Shown piece after piece: positions 34,907 to 44,413 of a stretch of DNA of 64,000 nucleotides (position 1 is its first letter; the number at the start of each line of letters is the position of its first letter). The DNA is taken from positions 1 to 64,000 of the forward strand of contig NZ_CACVBR010000006.1 of the NCBI RefSeq assembly GCF_902728265.1, written 5' to 3'. Source of the DNA: Chryseobacterium potabilaquae. Lineage in GTDB: Bacteria > Bacteroidota > Bacteroidia > Flavobacteriales > Weeksellaceae. The notes under the pieces are model-generated. The model was not told the origin of the DNA, ran no database searches, and was given only the letters and a program-made list of their open reading frames with translations. Both the position numbers and the translations under genes were made by a program.

Positions 34907-35695
34907 TTATTTTATAACTTCTTGAAGATGAGAGTTTCTTAATCTTTTTTGATAGATGGGTAAATATTTTTCTATAGGGATTTTAATAGCTTCAAAATTA
35001 CCTGCTGAAACATAAGGTTGTAAATTTTCAGAGGTATAAACGAATTGAAGGAAGTTATCAATTAGGTTTTCAGGAATTTTAAATTTTAAGAAATAATCAG
35101 TTCCCAGATAGTTTTTGATTTGAGAAACAGAACCGTTCATTCTTTCATAAGCCATATACCGTTGTTTTTTCTTTCTTTCGCCAGATAAAATATCATATAT
35201 GCTTTCTAAGCTAAAGGTAAGGCCTCCGTCCCTCAATCCTGCCACAGGGAGTTCTGGTGAAGTCCCATCACCTTTTGGCTCTGGAAGTCCAATGACTTTT
35301 TTGAGAGCTAGTCCTTTATCTTCTTTTCTTAAGGCGTTGACATCGTATCTTAAGTTTCCGGTGGGTTTAAATCTACTAATAATTACTTCCTGTATATCAT
35401 GATATGCGATTTTTAGTTCAATAAGATTTTTGGTTTCAAACATTTGAGGAGAGAGTTGTATATCTTTTCTTTCAGTAATAATGGAGGTAAAACGAATAAT
35501 ATCTCCAGTGCTTGCCTGAATAGTAAAGTCACCATTATAGTTGGTAAGTACAGTCTTTTGAGTAGTAAGATTGGTTACATAAACTTGATTAAGATATAAA
35601 ACCGAATTGTCTCGTAAAAAGACCTCTCCTGAATATATTTGTGCATTGATTTTAGCTAAGAAAATCAAAAACAATAAAGGTATAAGTTTCTTCAT
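34907..35695 (-). CDS. Secreted protein with carboxypeptidase-regulatory-like beta-sandwich
   Basis: 262 residues with a signal peptide (1-18). Residues about 20-95 resemble a CarboxypepD_reg-like domain (GEVFLRDNSVLYLNQVYV, TNYNGDFTIQASTGDIIRFT), the type used as the N-terminal domain of TonB-dependent receptors. The remainder is unassigned (SLESIYDILSGERKKKQRY). A minus-strand TAATTTTG at 35704-35711 lies just upstream. No receptor barrel is attached, so it may be a stand-alone envelope protein; function unknown. Confidence 0.7.
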   Translation of the reverse strand: MKKLIPLLFLIFLAKINAQIYSGEVFLRDNSVLYLNQVYVTNLTTQKTVLTNYNGDFTIQASTGDIIRFTSIITERKDIQLSPQMFETKNLIELKIAYHDIQEVIISRFKPTGNLRYDVNALRKEDKGLALKKVIGLPEPKGDGTSPELPVAGLRDGGLTFSLESIYDILSGERKKKQRYMAYERMNGSVSQIKNYLGTDYFLKFKIPENLIDNFLQFVYTSENLQPYVSAGNFEAIKIPIEKYLPIYQKRLRNSHLQEVIK

Positions 35696-35829
35696 ATATT
35701 AAACAAAATTACATAGAAATGAATGAATTTTTATCTAATTTAATAAGAAATACAGGTTAAAATTATATTAAACTTTGATGTTAAACTGTTAATGAATGTT
35801 ATAAATAAATGAGCAGTATATTAATTATA

Positions 35830-38800
35830 TTATCTATTCTTTACCAATAACCAACTTGTATATTTCACGGTAGTAGTACCACCGAATTCTGTCCAGCTAA
35901 GAAAGTACCAATAAGTATTTGTATTTACTGGTCTTCCAGTTATTTTTCCATCCCAAGTATATCGATTAGAAGGACTTCCTCTAAAAACTTCAGCTCCATA
36001 TCTGTCAAATATTCTGAATTCAAGATTGGAATTATTCATCAATGCAGAATAGTTGATATCATCATTATGCCCATCATAGTTGGGAGTAATCGTATTAATT
36101 AAATTAATGATCACAAATGGTCGTGAAGTAATATCACAGTTTTTGGAATCTCTCACATATATAGTATGATTCCCTCTTGGAACATTTTGGAATACATTGG
36201 AGCTTTGCCATGTTATATTGTCTAGAGAGTATTCATAGGGAGGTGTGCCACCGCTGGCTCCTATAGTCACGGTATATCCATTAATTTCGATTGATACAAT
36301 TTCTGGGAGTGAAGATTCCATAACATGCACAGTTTGTCTGTATGTACATCCGTTGAAGGTAAGGTCTACCCAGTATGTCCCTGCTCCTATGTTCGATATC
36401 GAAGGAGTTGTTGCGCCTGTACTCCAAAGATAGCTTTCAAATCCTGTGCCTGCATTTAGGGAGGTAGTTGTCTTAGGACAAATAATTTGATCAACTAATA
36501 TATCAGATTTTTTAGGCGTTTTAATTGTTATTGTAATGGAGGCAATTTGAGGGCATTCATTGTTTTTTTGAAATCGGAGATAAATGGTTTGTGTTCCCGT
36601 AAAATTTATAGGATTTGTAATAGGAGATATATTGTTCTGAGCATTCGCTAACGATCCATAATAACTTACTCCTACATTCGGATCTGTAGTGAACTGGTTG
36701 ATAAATTGTGAGACATCTACTATTTTATTTCCATTGAGATCATTATCGCAGACACTCTCTGTAAGTGAAGTTCTTAATAAGGGTATTTTTGCGCCGATAC
36801 TGAATGTTAATGGCTGAATTACAGGTGAGCATCCATCAGGAGAATCAACCCGTATATAAATGGTAGTGGTGGTTGTATAGCTCCAGTTGTTAGAAAGAGT
36901 ATTTGAGTTTCCAGCATTGGCATCATTTAGATTGGCATAGTATCTTACATTCGTAAAATAAGTAGGATTGTTGAGAACAATGGGAGTGATGTTAGATAAA
37001 ATAACACTGACTGTTCCATCAAGATTATCATCACAAAATGTTCCTGTATAATTATTTAAAACTATAGCAAGATTGTATAGATTAAGTGTTATTTGAGCGA
37101 TATTTTTGCATCCCAAACTATTTTTAACGACTGCATAGACAATACTTCCATTTGTTGCAGAGTAATTATTGGCTGTTGTAATTATAGCTGTAGCGTTTTC
37201 ATTTTGAGCATCTATTAATGTGGGGTAATAAGTAATTGTAACAGGAGAGTTATTTGTGACATTCGCTGATGCTAGGTTAAATGTTCCTAAACCATTTATA
37301 TTGCATGCATTTAATGTAGTGTTTATTACTATAAGTGATTGGATATTAATAGTAACAGTTACGGTTTCGCAATCTGGAAAATCTGGATCATTGCCACAAA
37401 ATGTATAGGTAAATGTATCAGTTCCTGTAATACCAGGATTAGTAACTGTATAAGTAATTACTCCCGTAGTCGTATTGATTGTTGTGGTTCCTAGCGTAGG
37501 AGGAGATGTAATTGTTATAGTGGAAGAGACAGGTGTTTGAGGTGAATTGCTAAAAGTTGGAATAATTTCTTGTGTTAAGCAGACGTTATAGTTTTTATTA
37601 CTTTGTTGCATACAGTGAAGAAGTTTAAACTGCTCTGTTACCAAGGGAGCACAACTTCCCATTGTTACAGTACATGTATAATATCCTGCTTGAGTAGGAG
37701 TATAAGAAGGATTGGTTGCTCCTGAAATGATAGTTCCATTACGATACCATTGATAGGAATCATAAATAATGGGATCTACAGTAAGAGTAGCATTGGGGGC
37801 GCAAGTACCTCCGGAAGTGAGTATAACAGGTTGGGTAGGAAAGCCCGCAAAAAATCCACCATAGCCTACAGCATCACTTCCTGCATTAATTCCTGCAGTA
37901 ATAGCTTTGTTTGAAACAATCGTAATGGTTCCCGTTACATTAGGTATCCCATAAGTGACCCAATTATTAGTCCCATTCATTCCGAAAGGTCCGGTATTCG
38001 CGGGTGGAGTTACCCCGTTTACTGTTACTACTGCACCTCTTTCAGTAATGAGATTAAGCTTAGTAGGAATATTTAAAATTCCTGAAGGGTTATTATTTGA
38101 ATGTACAAAGTTTTCATTTATGAAACCTAATTCATTGATTTGTTTGGGTAAGTAACAGTTTAAAGCAGGAATGAAATTAAATCCTCCTGTGGCTACTTGA
38201 CTTATTGAACTTGAGTCTCCCGCAAGTATTTGATAGACATAGGCATTTTTTGAAGTTTTAATAAATAAATTATAATGATTACTACCTTGTAGAATGTATT
38301 TAGTATCTGGGACAATGTAATATTCACCTGTATTTAGAGTAGCAATGGGGGGTATTTCATTATTAACAAATACTTGGGTATTGTTTTCTGTTGCAATTAT
38401 TATGGCTCCTTCCATATGGGACCCAATGCTACCATTTCCTTTTACTAATGCAAATTCATTTCCTAATTTGTCAACCGGGACTGCTTGATCCATTAAAATA
38501 TCTGAACTCGTAGGAAGATTTCCAGCATATTGACCGTTGAAATTCCCATTCGTGATATTTACAGGTTTGTCAGCGGTTATTTTAGCTCCAATGAATCCAT
38601 CAGAGTTGCCTGTGATATCACCTATTCCATCAATAATATAAGACTGTCCTTTGTTTAGGGTAAAACTCATTGTGGGATTACTACTTCCTGTTGTCCCATT
38701 GGAGAATTGTACTGTATTTTTATACCCTGAAACGGTTACTGTCGTATTGTCTTCGGTAGCAAGAACGCTCATCATAAAGTTCAGAATGTCATTGTTTACT

Positions 38801-39228
38801 GAAATAGGGGCGCTAGCAGCGTAAAAAAGTTTTCCCGTAGAGGATATTCCTTTGGAGGTGATGATTTCGGCATGATTAAAAACAGAGAATCGTAAATTGG
38901 CATAGAATGGGAATTCTGCTTTCAAATAAAGCCCCTTTGTAGTTGGTGTAAATACATCAGATTGTTGAGTAGTAATAATATAATTTCTTAATACATCAAA
39001 TTTTTGAGGGTTGTTTTTACTAATGTTAACCGTGCCAATTAATATGTTGTTATTGTAAATACTTACCGGAAAAGGAGTTGTCCTGTTAGTCGATAGATAG
39101 AGCTTTTGATAAGGATTGGGATTGTCTGTTCTATCTACCATGGGAGAAAACCAATGCTCTCTATCTAATTGAGCGAAAAAAGAGGTAGAAATAAAAAAGA
39201 TAAATAAAAAAGATAAAATTTTCCTCAT
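35830..39228 (-). CDS. Giant secreted protein with IgGFc-binding-like domain and type B T9SS sorting signal (1132 residues)
   Basis: 1132 residues with a signal peptide (1-20). The first about 470 residues are an IgGFc-binding-like domain (FSVFNHAEIITSKG, SVLATEDNTTVTVSG, SSDILMDQAVPVDKLGNEF). An immunoglobulin-like domain and a cadherin-like segment (TFTYTFCGND) follow. Three copies of an about 80-residue module lie at roughly 640-900 (variants of TITYYPTLIDAQ, VRYYANLNDANAG and VSYYGSLANAQN). The C-terminal 90 residues (NTITPNYDGHNDD, FRIFDRYGAEVF, YTSWLLVKNR) are the type B (CHU_C) sorting domain. It is probably a cell-surface adhesin or gliding-related protein. A second copy with one module is encoded at 39676-42486. 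Confidence 0.88.
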   Translation of the reverse strand: MRKILSFLFIFFISTSFFAQLDREHWFSPMVDRTDNPNPYQKLYLSTNRTTPFPVSIYNNNILIGTVNISKNNPQKFDVLRNYIITTQQSDVFTPTTKGLYLKAEFPFYANLRFSVFNHAEIITSKGISSTGKLFYAASAPISVNNDILNFMMSVLATEDNTTVTVSGYKNTVQFSNGTTGSSNPTMSFTLNKGQSYIIDGIGDITGNSDGFIGAKITADKPVNITNGNFNGQYAGNLPTSSDILMDQAVPVDKLGNEFALVKGNGSIGSHMEGAIIIATENNTQVFVNNEIPPIATLNTGEYYIVPDTKYILQGSNHYNLFIKTSKNAYVYQILAGDSSSISQVATGGFNFIPALNCYLPKQINELGFINENFVHSNNNPSGILNIPTKLNLITERGAVVTVNGVTPPANTGPFGMNGTNNWVTYGIPNVTGTITIVSNKAITAGINAGSDAVGYGGFFAGFPTQPVILTSGGTCAPNATLTVDPIIYDSYQWYRNGTIISGATNPSYTPTQAGYYTCTVTMGSCAPLVTEQFKLLHCMQQSNKNYNVCLTQEIIPTFSNSPQTPVSSTITITSPPTLGTTTINTTTGVITYTVTNPGITGTDTFTYTFCGNDPDFPDCETVTVTINIQSLIVINTTLNACNINGLGTFNLASANVTNNSPVTITYYPTLIDAQNENATAIITTANNYSATNGSIVYAVVKNSLGCKNIAQITLNLYNLAIVLNNYTGTFCDDNLDGTVSVILSNITPIVLNNPTYFTNVRYYANLNDANAGNSNTLSNNWSYTTTTTIYIRVDSPDGCSPVIQPLTFSIGAKIPLLRTSLTESVCDNDLNGNKIVDVSQFINQFTTDPNVGVSYYGSLANAQNNISPITNPINFTGTQTIYLRFQKNNECPQIASITITIKTPKKSDILVDQIICPKTTTSLNAGTGFESYLWSTGATTPSISNIGAGTYWVDLTFNGCTYRQTVHVMESSLPEIVSIEINGYTVTIGASGGTPPYEYSLDNITWQSSNVFQNVPRGNHTIYVRDSKNCDITSRPFVIINLINTITPNYDGHNDDINYSALMNNSNLEFRIFDRYGAEVFRGSPSNRYTWDGKITGRPVNTNTYWYFLSWTEFGGTTTVKYTSWLLVKNR

Positions 39229-39675
39229 TCAATATTAGGTTTTATGACAAATTTAATAATAATTAGTATTCATGCGTTATAAAAATGATAAAAAATCATG
39301 ATTTTATAGCGATGATTTTCAACATATGTACAATATCATTATTACTCTCGATTTTTAACCTGAACCCCTTTTATTAATTTGATATGACTTTGTTTTATTG
39401 TTGAGCCCACTTCCTCTCCTTTTCTATCCGTAGTTCTATATGGAAATCTTTTCTTTTTCTTTACATTTAATATTTATCAAACATTCTAAAAATAGAAATG
39501 AAACATACACTAAGCTGATGTAATCTAGCTACTTTTTTCATGCTAGGATTGAGATGTTTGCAAAAATAGTCTATTATTTTAAAATTACATGTGTGGTATT
39601 TTATACAATTGTTATTTTATATAATAAAAAACCACGATTTGTAAATCGTGGTTTAAATTTTTAATTCAATATGAT
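39229..39675. other. Intergenic region between the two giant type B genes
   Basis: 447 nt. The left part carries TAAATTTG (minus, 39248-39255), the likely -7 box of the 1132-residue gene, 20 nt from its start. A second minus-strand -7-like box, TATTTTTG, lies at 39561-39568. The right part has the terminator of the downstream paralogue (39625-39654). The rest is AT-rich with no open frame. Confidence 0.55.
39625..39654 (-). terminator. Terminator of the 936-residue type B gene
   Basis: AAACCACGATTT (39629-39640) pairs with AAATCGTGGTTT (39643-39654); on the minus strand a T-run follows. It lies 22 nt after the stop. Confidence 0.85.
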
Positions 39676-42486
39676 TTATTCTCTATTTTTCACCAAAATC
39701 CATCCTGTATATTTTATAGGTGTTTTTTCTTTATTGGGTTCATTCCAGGTAATATGATACCAATAGGTTCCGGTAACAATTTTTTTACCGAAATGTCTTC
39801 CGTCCCATTTGTAATTATTAAACTTATCTCCGGTAAAGATTTTATTCCCATATCGATCATAAATTACAAAGGATAAATTTTCTTTATAAGCTAATTCACT
39901 ATAATCGATATAATCATTTTTATTATCCCCATTAGGAGTAATGGCGTTTATTAAATTCGGAACTGTTACTTCAACAGAGGTTGGGCTACAATTGTATGAA
40001 TCTCTTACATAGAACACATGTTGACCTCTAGAAAGATTTGTGAAAACATTAGAATCTTGCCATTGGGTTGTACCATCTACTGAATATTGATATGGAGGTA
40101 CCCCTCCTTCAACAATTACTGTTGCTGTATTATTGGTGATTTCAATTTCTTTAATAATAGGATCAGCCGCTTTTTTCACTTTTACTGTTTGTGTAAGGAA
40201 GCATCCATTTTTTTCAAGGATAACAGTGTATTCTCCTAAGGAAACATTTTGTATTGAAGAAGTTGTTGCTCCTGTACTCCATTGATAAGAATTATATTCA
40301 GTTCCTGCATCTAATGTTGTCATGGCATCAGCACAAATATATTTATCTACCAAAAGAGGAGATTTTTTAATTGGCTTTGCGATTAGGGTTATTTTGGCGG
40401 AAGTATTACATCCATCTTCTGTTGTAATTTTTACATATACAATACCACCTGCAGATTGATATTTTGTTGGATCAGAAATAGGATTTGTCCCAGCAGTAAG
40501 ATCTGCTAAAGTAGTATAGTATTTCTTTATTACAGGATTGTAATCTGTCACGTTAGCAGTCGTTAAATCAAATATAGCATATGGATCATTATCATATTGA
40601 CAAGCATATATAGTGATGTCTCTTGCGACGAAAGGAACCATCGTGATGGTTAAAGTGACTTGTTCACAATCAATAAATTCAGAAGCATTACCGCAGAATT
40701 TATATACCACAATATCATTTCCTATATATCCGGGTTGTGGAACATAGGTTATAGTTCCGTTGGCATTTACTGTGGCTGTACCATGAGTGGGTTGGGCTAC
40801 TATTACTACTGTATTGGGTACAGGAGTCTGTGTTGATGACGTAAATGTTGGTTGAATTATTTTGGTTGAACAAGCTTCAATGCTTTTTGAAGTTTCCTTA
40901 AGACATGATTGTACTTTATAAATTGGAGTTGTTACGGGAGGACATGTTCCCATGGTGACTCTTACGGTATAATTTCCGGATTGAGTGGGGGAATACGTAT
41001 TGTTTGTTGCTCCGTTTATAGCTGTGCCATTTAAATACCATTGATAAGTTTCGTATCCTGCGTCCAGCTCTAAGATAATTCCGGGAGCACAATCTCCGGA
41101 CTGTTTTGCAATAACAGGGATTGATGAAAATCCTGCAAAATATCCTCCATATCCGGCAGAGCTATATCCTCCATTTATTCCGGCTGTTACCGCTTTAGTG
41201 GAAGTGATAGAAACATTTCCTGAAATACCTTCGATCGCGTAGGTTTCCCATTCTGTATTACCTGTCAGTGGGTATGGCCCTTCATCGGCTGTAGGGGCAA
41301 TACCATTGACTAAAACAGATGCTCCGGTTTCAGTTAAAATGTTTAATTTTAAAGAAATCTGATCTATTGGAATAGTAGGCATTTCATTAATCTTGCCAAT
41401 TTCGTCAATTTTTCTGGGTAAGAAACAATTTAAAGGTGGAATATAATTAAAACCACATGTGGCATTACTTGAACCTACTGCAACAAATTGATATAAATAA
41501 ACATTTTTTGAAGTTGAAATATACATATTGGAATGGCTTCCTGTTCCGGTTTGAGTTATATAGTTTGATTCATCAATTCTATACCATTTTCCTGTATTTA
41601 TGGTTGCAACAGGTGAGGTAGAGCCATTAATAAATATGTCTGTATTGTCTTGGGTGGCAATAATAATTCCCCCTTCCATATTTTGGGCTGGAGCAGTAGA
41701 TCTCGTTTTTACTATTGCGAAGGTATTACCAAGTCTTTCTATGGGAACTGATTGGTCTAAAACCGGATCCGACCCTCCATAGCTTCCTATTCCGAAGTTA
41801 CCATTGCAGCTTCCGTTTGTTAATGTTATGGGTTTGTCTGCAACTACTTTTGCTCCGATAAAGCCAGATAGGTTTGCCGGATTATTTCCTGAGCCGGCTA
41901 AAATAAAAGATTTTCCTTTGTTTAATGTAAATGTCTGGCTCGTACCTGTAGGTGTACCTCCTATGAATGTTACCGCTGCGTTATCCCAAGTAACGGTAAC
42001 AGTAGTATTATCTTCAGTGGCTAAAATACCAGCTGTGAAGTTATATAGGCCATTTGTGGAGGTGTTTGGGCTGGAAGCTACATAAAACTCTTTCCCTATA
42101 CCTGCTTTTCCTTTACTTGTGATTATTTCACCATGAACATTTTGTGCCAGTCTTAAACTACAATAAAAAGGTTTTTCTGCTTTTAAATATAGTCCTTTAT
42201 TGATGACTTGAAAGGCTTCTGCTGAACTGTTAGCGGAAATAAGATTATTGGTTATTGTATAGGTTTTGGGATTGCCTTTACTGATCGTAATTGTAGTTAC
42301 TAAATTATCATTATTATAGATACTTACGGCTACTGGGGTTGTTGAATCGGTAGACAAGTATACGGCGTTCGTATATCCTCCTACGATATCATAATAAGGT
42401 GCTATCCAGTGTTCTGTATCTCTTTGGGCAAAGAGGTTGTTAATAGTTAAAAGAGCTAATACTAAACTAAGTAGATATCTTTTCAT
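39676..42486 (-). CDS. Giant secreted protein with IgGFc-binding-like domain and type B T9SS sorting signal (936 residues)
   Basis: 936 residues with a signal peptide (1-20), paralogue of the preceding gene. The N-terminal about 480 residues show the same IgGFc-binding-like motifs (RLAQNVHGEIITSKGKAG, AGILATEDNTTVTVTWD, YGGYFAGFSSIPVI). It has an immunoglobulin-like domain, a cadherin-like segment and only one copy of the about 80-residue module (KKYYTTLADLTAGTN). The type B C-terminal signal (NAITPNGDNKNDYID, FVIYDRYGNKIF, WILVKNRE) ends the protein. A TACTTTTG -7 box on the minus strand is at 42512-42519. It probably arose by tandem duplication and module loss or gain. Confidence 0.88.
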   Translation of the reverse strand: MKRYLLSLVLALLTINNLFAQRDTEHWIAPYYDIVGGYTNAVYLSTDSTTPVAVSIYNNDNLVTTITISKGNPKTYTITNNLISANSSAEAFQVINKGLYLKAEKPFYCSLRLAQNVHGEIITSKGKAGIGKEFYVASSPNTSTNGLYNFTAGILATEDNTTVTVTWDNAAVTFIGGTPTGTSQTFTLNKGKSFILAGSGNNPANLSGFIGAKVVADKPITLTNGSCNGNFGIGSYGGSDPVLDQSVPIERLGNTFAIVKTRSTAPAQNMEGGIIIATQDNTDIFINGSTSPVATINTGKWYRIDESNYITQTGTGSHSNMYISTSKNVYLYQFVAVGSSNATCGFNYIPPLNCFLPRKIDEIGKINEMPTIPIDQISLKLNILTETGASVLVNGIAPTADEGPYPLTGNTEWETYAIEGISGNVSITSTKAVTAGINGGYSSAGYGGYFAGFSSIPVIAKQSGDCAPGIILELDAGYETYQWYLNGTAINGATNNTYSPTQSGNYTVRVTMGTCPPVTTPIYKVQSCLKETSKSIEACSTKIIQPTFTSSTQTPVPNTVVIVAQPTHGTATVNANGTITYVPQPGYIGNDIVVYKFCGNASEFIDCEQVTLTITMVPFVARDITIYACQYDNDPYAIFDLTTANVTDYNPVIKKYYTTLADLTAGTNPISDPTKYQSAGGIVYVKITTEDGCNTSAKITLIAKPIKKSPLLVDKYICADAMTTLDAGTEYNSYQWSTGATTSSIQNVSLGEYTVILEKNGCFLTQTVKVKKAADPIIKEIEITNNTATVIVEGGVPPYQYSVDGTTQWQDSNVFTNLSRGQHVFYVRDSYNCSPTSVEVTVPNLINAITPNGDNKNDYIDYSELAYKENLSFVIYDRYGNKIFTGDKFNNYKWDGRHFGKKIVTGTYWYHITWNEPNKEKTPIKYTGWILVKNRE

Positions 42487-42628
42487 GCGTAATTAGGAAT
42501 TAGGATTTGTGCAAAAGTAAAATAATATTTGAAATATTATTGACATATTATAAATAAAATTGCAATATGAGTTTCAATTTTATTTACAATCTAATCAAAA
42601 TGTTAAATAGTTGATTTTTACTTAAATA

Positions 42629-42665
42629 AAAAATCTCGGTGAAAGCTTTCACCGAGATTTTTATT
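42629..42665 (-). terminator. Terminator of tsf
   Basis: A perfect palindrome, AAAAATCTCGGTGAAAG and its complement (42629-42662), with T-rich flanks. It lies about 20 nt after the tsf stop. Confidence 0.9.
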
Positions 42666-42681
42666 TTTATTTGAAAGATAT

Positions 42682-43512
42682 TTACAAGCTTACTCTTACA
42701 AATCCTGTAACCTTTAGATCTCCGTTCACCGATTTTACATAATCAGCAACAGATTGGTTTGCATCTTTAATAAAAGATTGGTGTACCAATGTATTCTCTT
42801 TATAGAATTTCTGCATTTTACCTTTAAGGATGTTGTCAATAATGTTAGCAGGCTTTCCTTCTTTTGTAAGAAGTTCTCTTTCAATTTCCAATTCTTTGTC
42901 AATTGTTTCTTGAGATACAGCTGTTTCATCTAAAGCGATAGGATTCATCGCAGCAACTTGCATAGAAACTGATTTAGCAGCTTCGTCAGCTCCCTCAGTT
43001 TTAGAGGAAAGAGATGTGATAGCAGCAATTTTATTTCCTGCATGGATGTAAGCTCCTAAGAACGGTCCTTCAATTCTTTCGAAAGCACCTATCTCAATTT
43101 TTTCACCAATTACACCAGTTTGCTCAACTAATTTTTCAGCAACAGTGATTCCGTGGAAATCAGTGTTTAAAAGTTCTTCTTTAGAAGCAGCAACAATAGC
43201 CATTTCAGCTAATTCATAAGCTAATTCAATGAATGCTTCATTTTTAGCAACGAAATCTGTTTCACAGTTTAACGAGATAATTGCACCTAAAGTGTTATCT
43301 TCGTTTACTCTCGCGATTACTGCACCTTCTGTAGACTCTCTATCAGCTCTGTTAGCAGCAACTTTTTGTCCTTTTTTTCTAAGGATATCTACTGCTTTTT
43401 CGAAATCTCCTTCAGCTTCTACTAAAGCTTTTTTGCAGTCCATCATACCTGCACCTGTTTGGTTTCTCAATTTTGCTACATCTGCAGCAGCTGGTGTATA
43501 CATAGTATCCAT
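42682..43512 (-). CDS. tsf: Elongation factor Ts
   Basis: 276 residues; the start may be Met4 (43503), since MYTPAAADVAKLRNQTGAGMMDC is the usual N-terminus. EF-Ts reloads EF-Tu with GTP. Typical motifs are TGAGMMDCKKAL near 20 and NCETDFVAKNE near 80. Elsewhere in this group tsf generally follows rpsB; here it is on the other strand, 10.2 kb from rpsB, with its own -7 box and terminator. This is the main evidence for an inversion of the 32.5-43.5 kb block. Confidence 0.96.
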   Translation of the reverse strand: MDTMYTPAAADVAKLRNQTGAGMMDCKKALVEAEGDFEKAVDILRKKGQKVAANRADRESTEGAVIARVNEDNTLGAIISLNCETDFVAKNEAFIELAYELAEMAIVAASKEELLNTDFHGITVAEKLVEQTGVIGEKIEIGAFERIEGPFLGAYIHAGNKIAAITSLSSKTEGADEAAKSVSMQVAAMNPIALDETAVSQETIDKELEIERELLTKEGKPANIIDNILKGKMQKFYKENTLVHQSFIKDANQSVADYVKSVNGDLKVTGFVRVSL

Positions 43513-43561
43513 TATTTTTATTGTAAGATTAGTTATTGCTTAGCTTAATTTTAAAGCAGTG

Positions 43562-43569
43562 CAAAGATA
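43562..43569 (-). promoter_or_regulatory. -7 box of tsf
   Basis: TATCTTTG on the minus strand, 49 nt before the tsf start; the -33 region is weak. Confidence 0.5.
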
Positions 43570-43646
43570 ATAATTTTTAATGATAAACTAAAAAATCACT
43601 TTTTACGTTATTTGTATATTTAATAAAATTTAAAAATACTGAGTTA

Positions 43647-44342
43647 ATGAAAAAAATATTTATTCTTATTTTTCTATGTGCTTTTAGCTTTGGGTTTTCT
43701 CAGAAAAAGAGAAGTACTAAATCTAGAGCTGTCGTAGAGAAAGAAACTGTAATTATTTACACAGAATCTGATGCAGAGGCTACCAAAGAAGCGCGGGTTA
43801 TTGCCGGTTTTTTAAAACAAAATCCGGGACATCCTAGAACGGAATACTTCAAGAAAAGGTTAATTGAGAGTATTATGGCAGATAATTCTCCCGAAGCAAA
43901 ACCCACTATTAAGCCGCTTAGTGAAGATAAAGTAGCTCAAATGGTATATGATAATAGTTTAAACAAGTCGAAAACGATGGCATCAAATTCTACGACAACT
44001 TCAAAATCTGGTAGAATGGTAAGCACCGGTAGTACAAATACAATGTCTGGGCCTAGTGAAAAGAATAAAAAGACGGCTGCAATGCTTACTCATATGTTCA
44101 ATAATGATCCGATGGATAAAGAGGCTTACATTAATATAAAAAATAGATCTAAATGTAATTTGATTGTGAAAATAAGTGGAAGAAAATATTATAACCTTGA
44201 TGTACCCGCTCGAGGCCAAAATTTTATCCTCATTGATAAAGGTGAATATGTGCTAACCACAATGATTTGTGATGCGAAATACTCTTCTGTGAAAAGGATT
44301 ACAAAAGATATTGAAATTGAATTAAATTTGAGAGAGGACTAA
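43647..44342 (+). CDS. Secreted protein with DUF6759-like C-terminal domain (paralogue C)
   Basis: 231 residues with a signal peptide (1-18). It has the HPRTEYFKKRL motif near residue 72 that echoes paralogue B, then low-complexity Ser/Thr-rich sequence, and the C-terminal domain shared with the genes at 32536-32961 and 33954-34733 (IKNRSKCNLIVKISG, VPARGQN, TTMICDAKYSSVKRI). It stands at the right edge of the putative inverted block. It ends in a strong bidirectional terminator. No function is known. Confidence 0.7.
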   Translation: MKKIFILIFLCAFSFGFSQKKRSTKSRAVVEKETVIIYTESDAEATKEARVIAGFLKQNPGHPRTEYFKKRLIESIMADNSPEAKPTIKPLSEDKVAQMVYDNSLNKSKTMASNSTTTSKSGRMVSTGSTNTMSGPSEKNKKTAAMLTHMFNNDPMDKEAYINIKNRSKCNLIVKISGRKYYNLDVPARGQNFILIDKGEYVLTTMICDAKYSSVKRITKDIEIELNLRED

Positions 44343-44375
44343 TCTGTTATTGTTACCTCTTAAAATATTTTACAA

Positions 44376-44410
44376 AAAAGGTTAAGAAAAAACTTTCTTA
44401 ACCTTTTATT
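44376..44410. terminator. Bidirectional terminator between paralogue C and accA
   Basis: AAAAGGTTAAGAAA (44376-44389) pairs with TTTCTTAACCTTTT (44394-44407). It serves both converging genes. Confidence 0.85.
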
Positions 44411-44413
44411 ATT

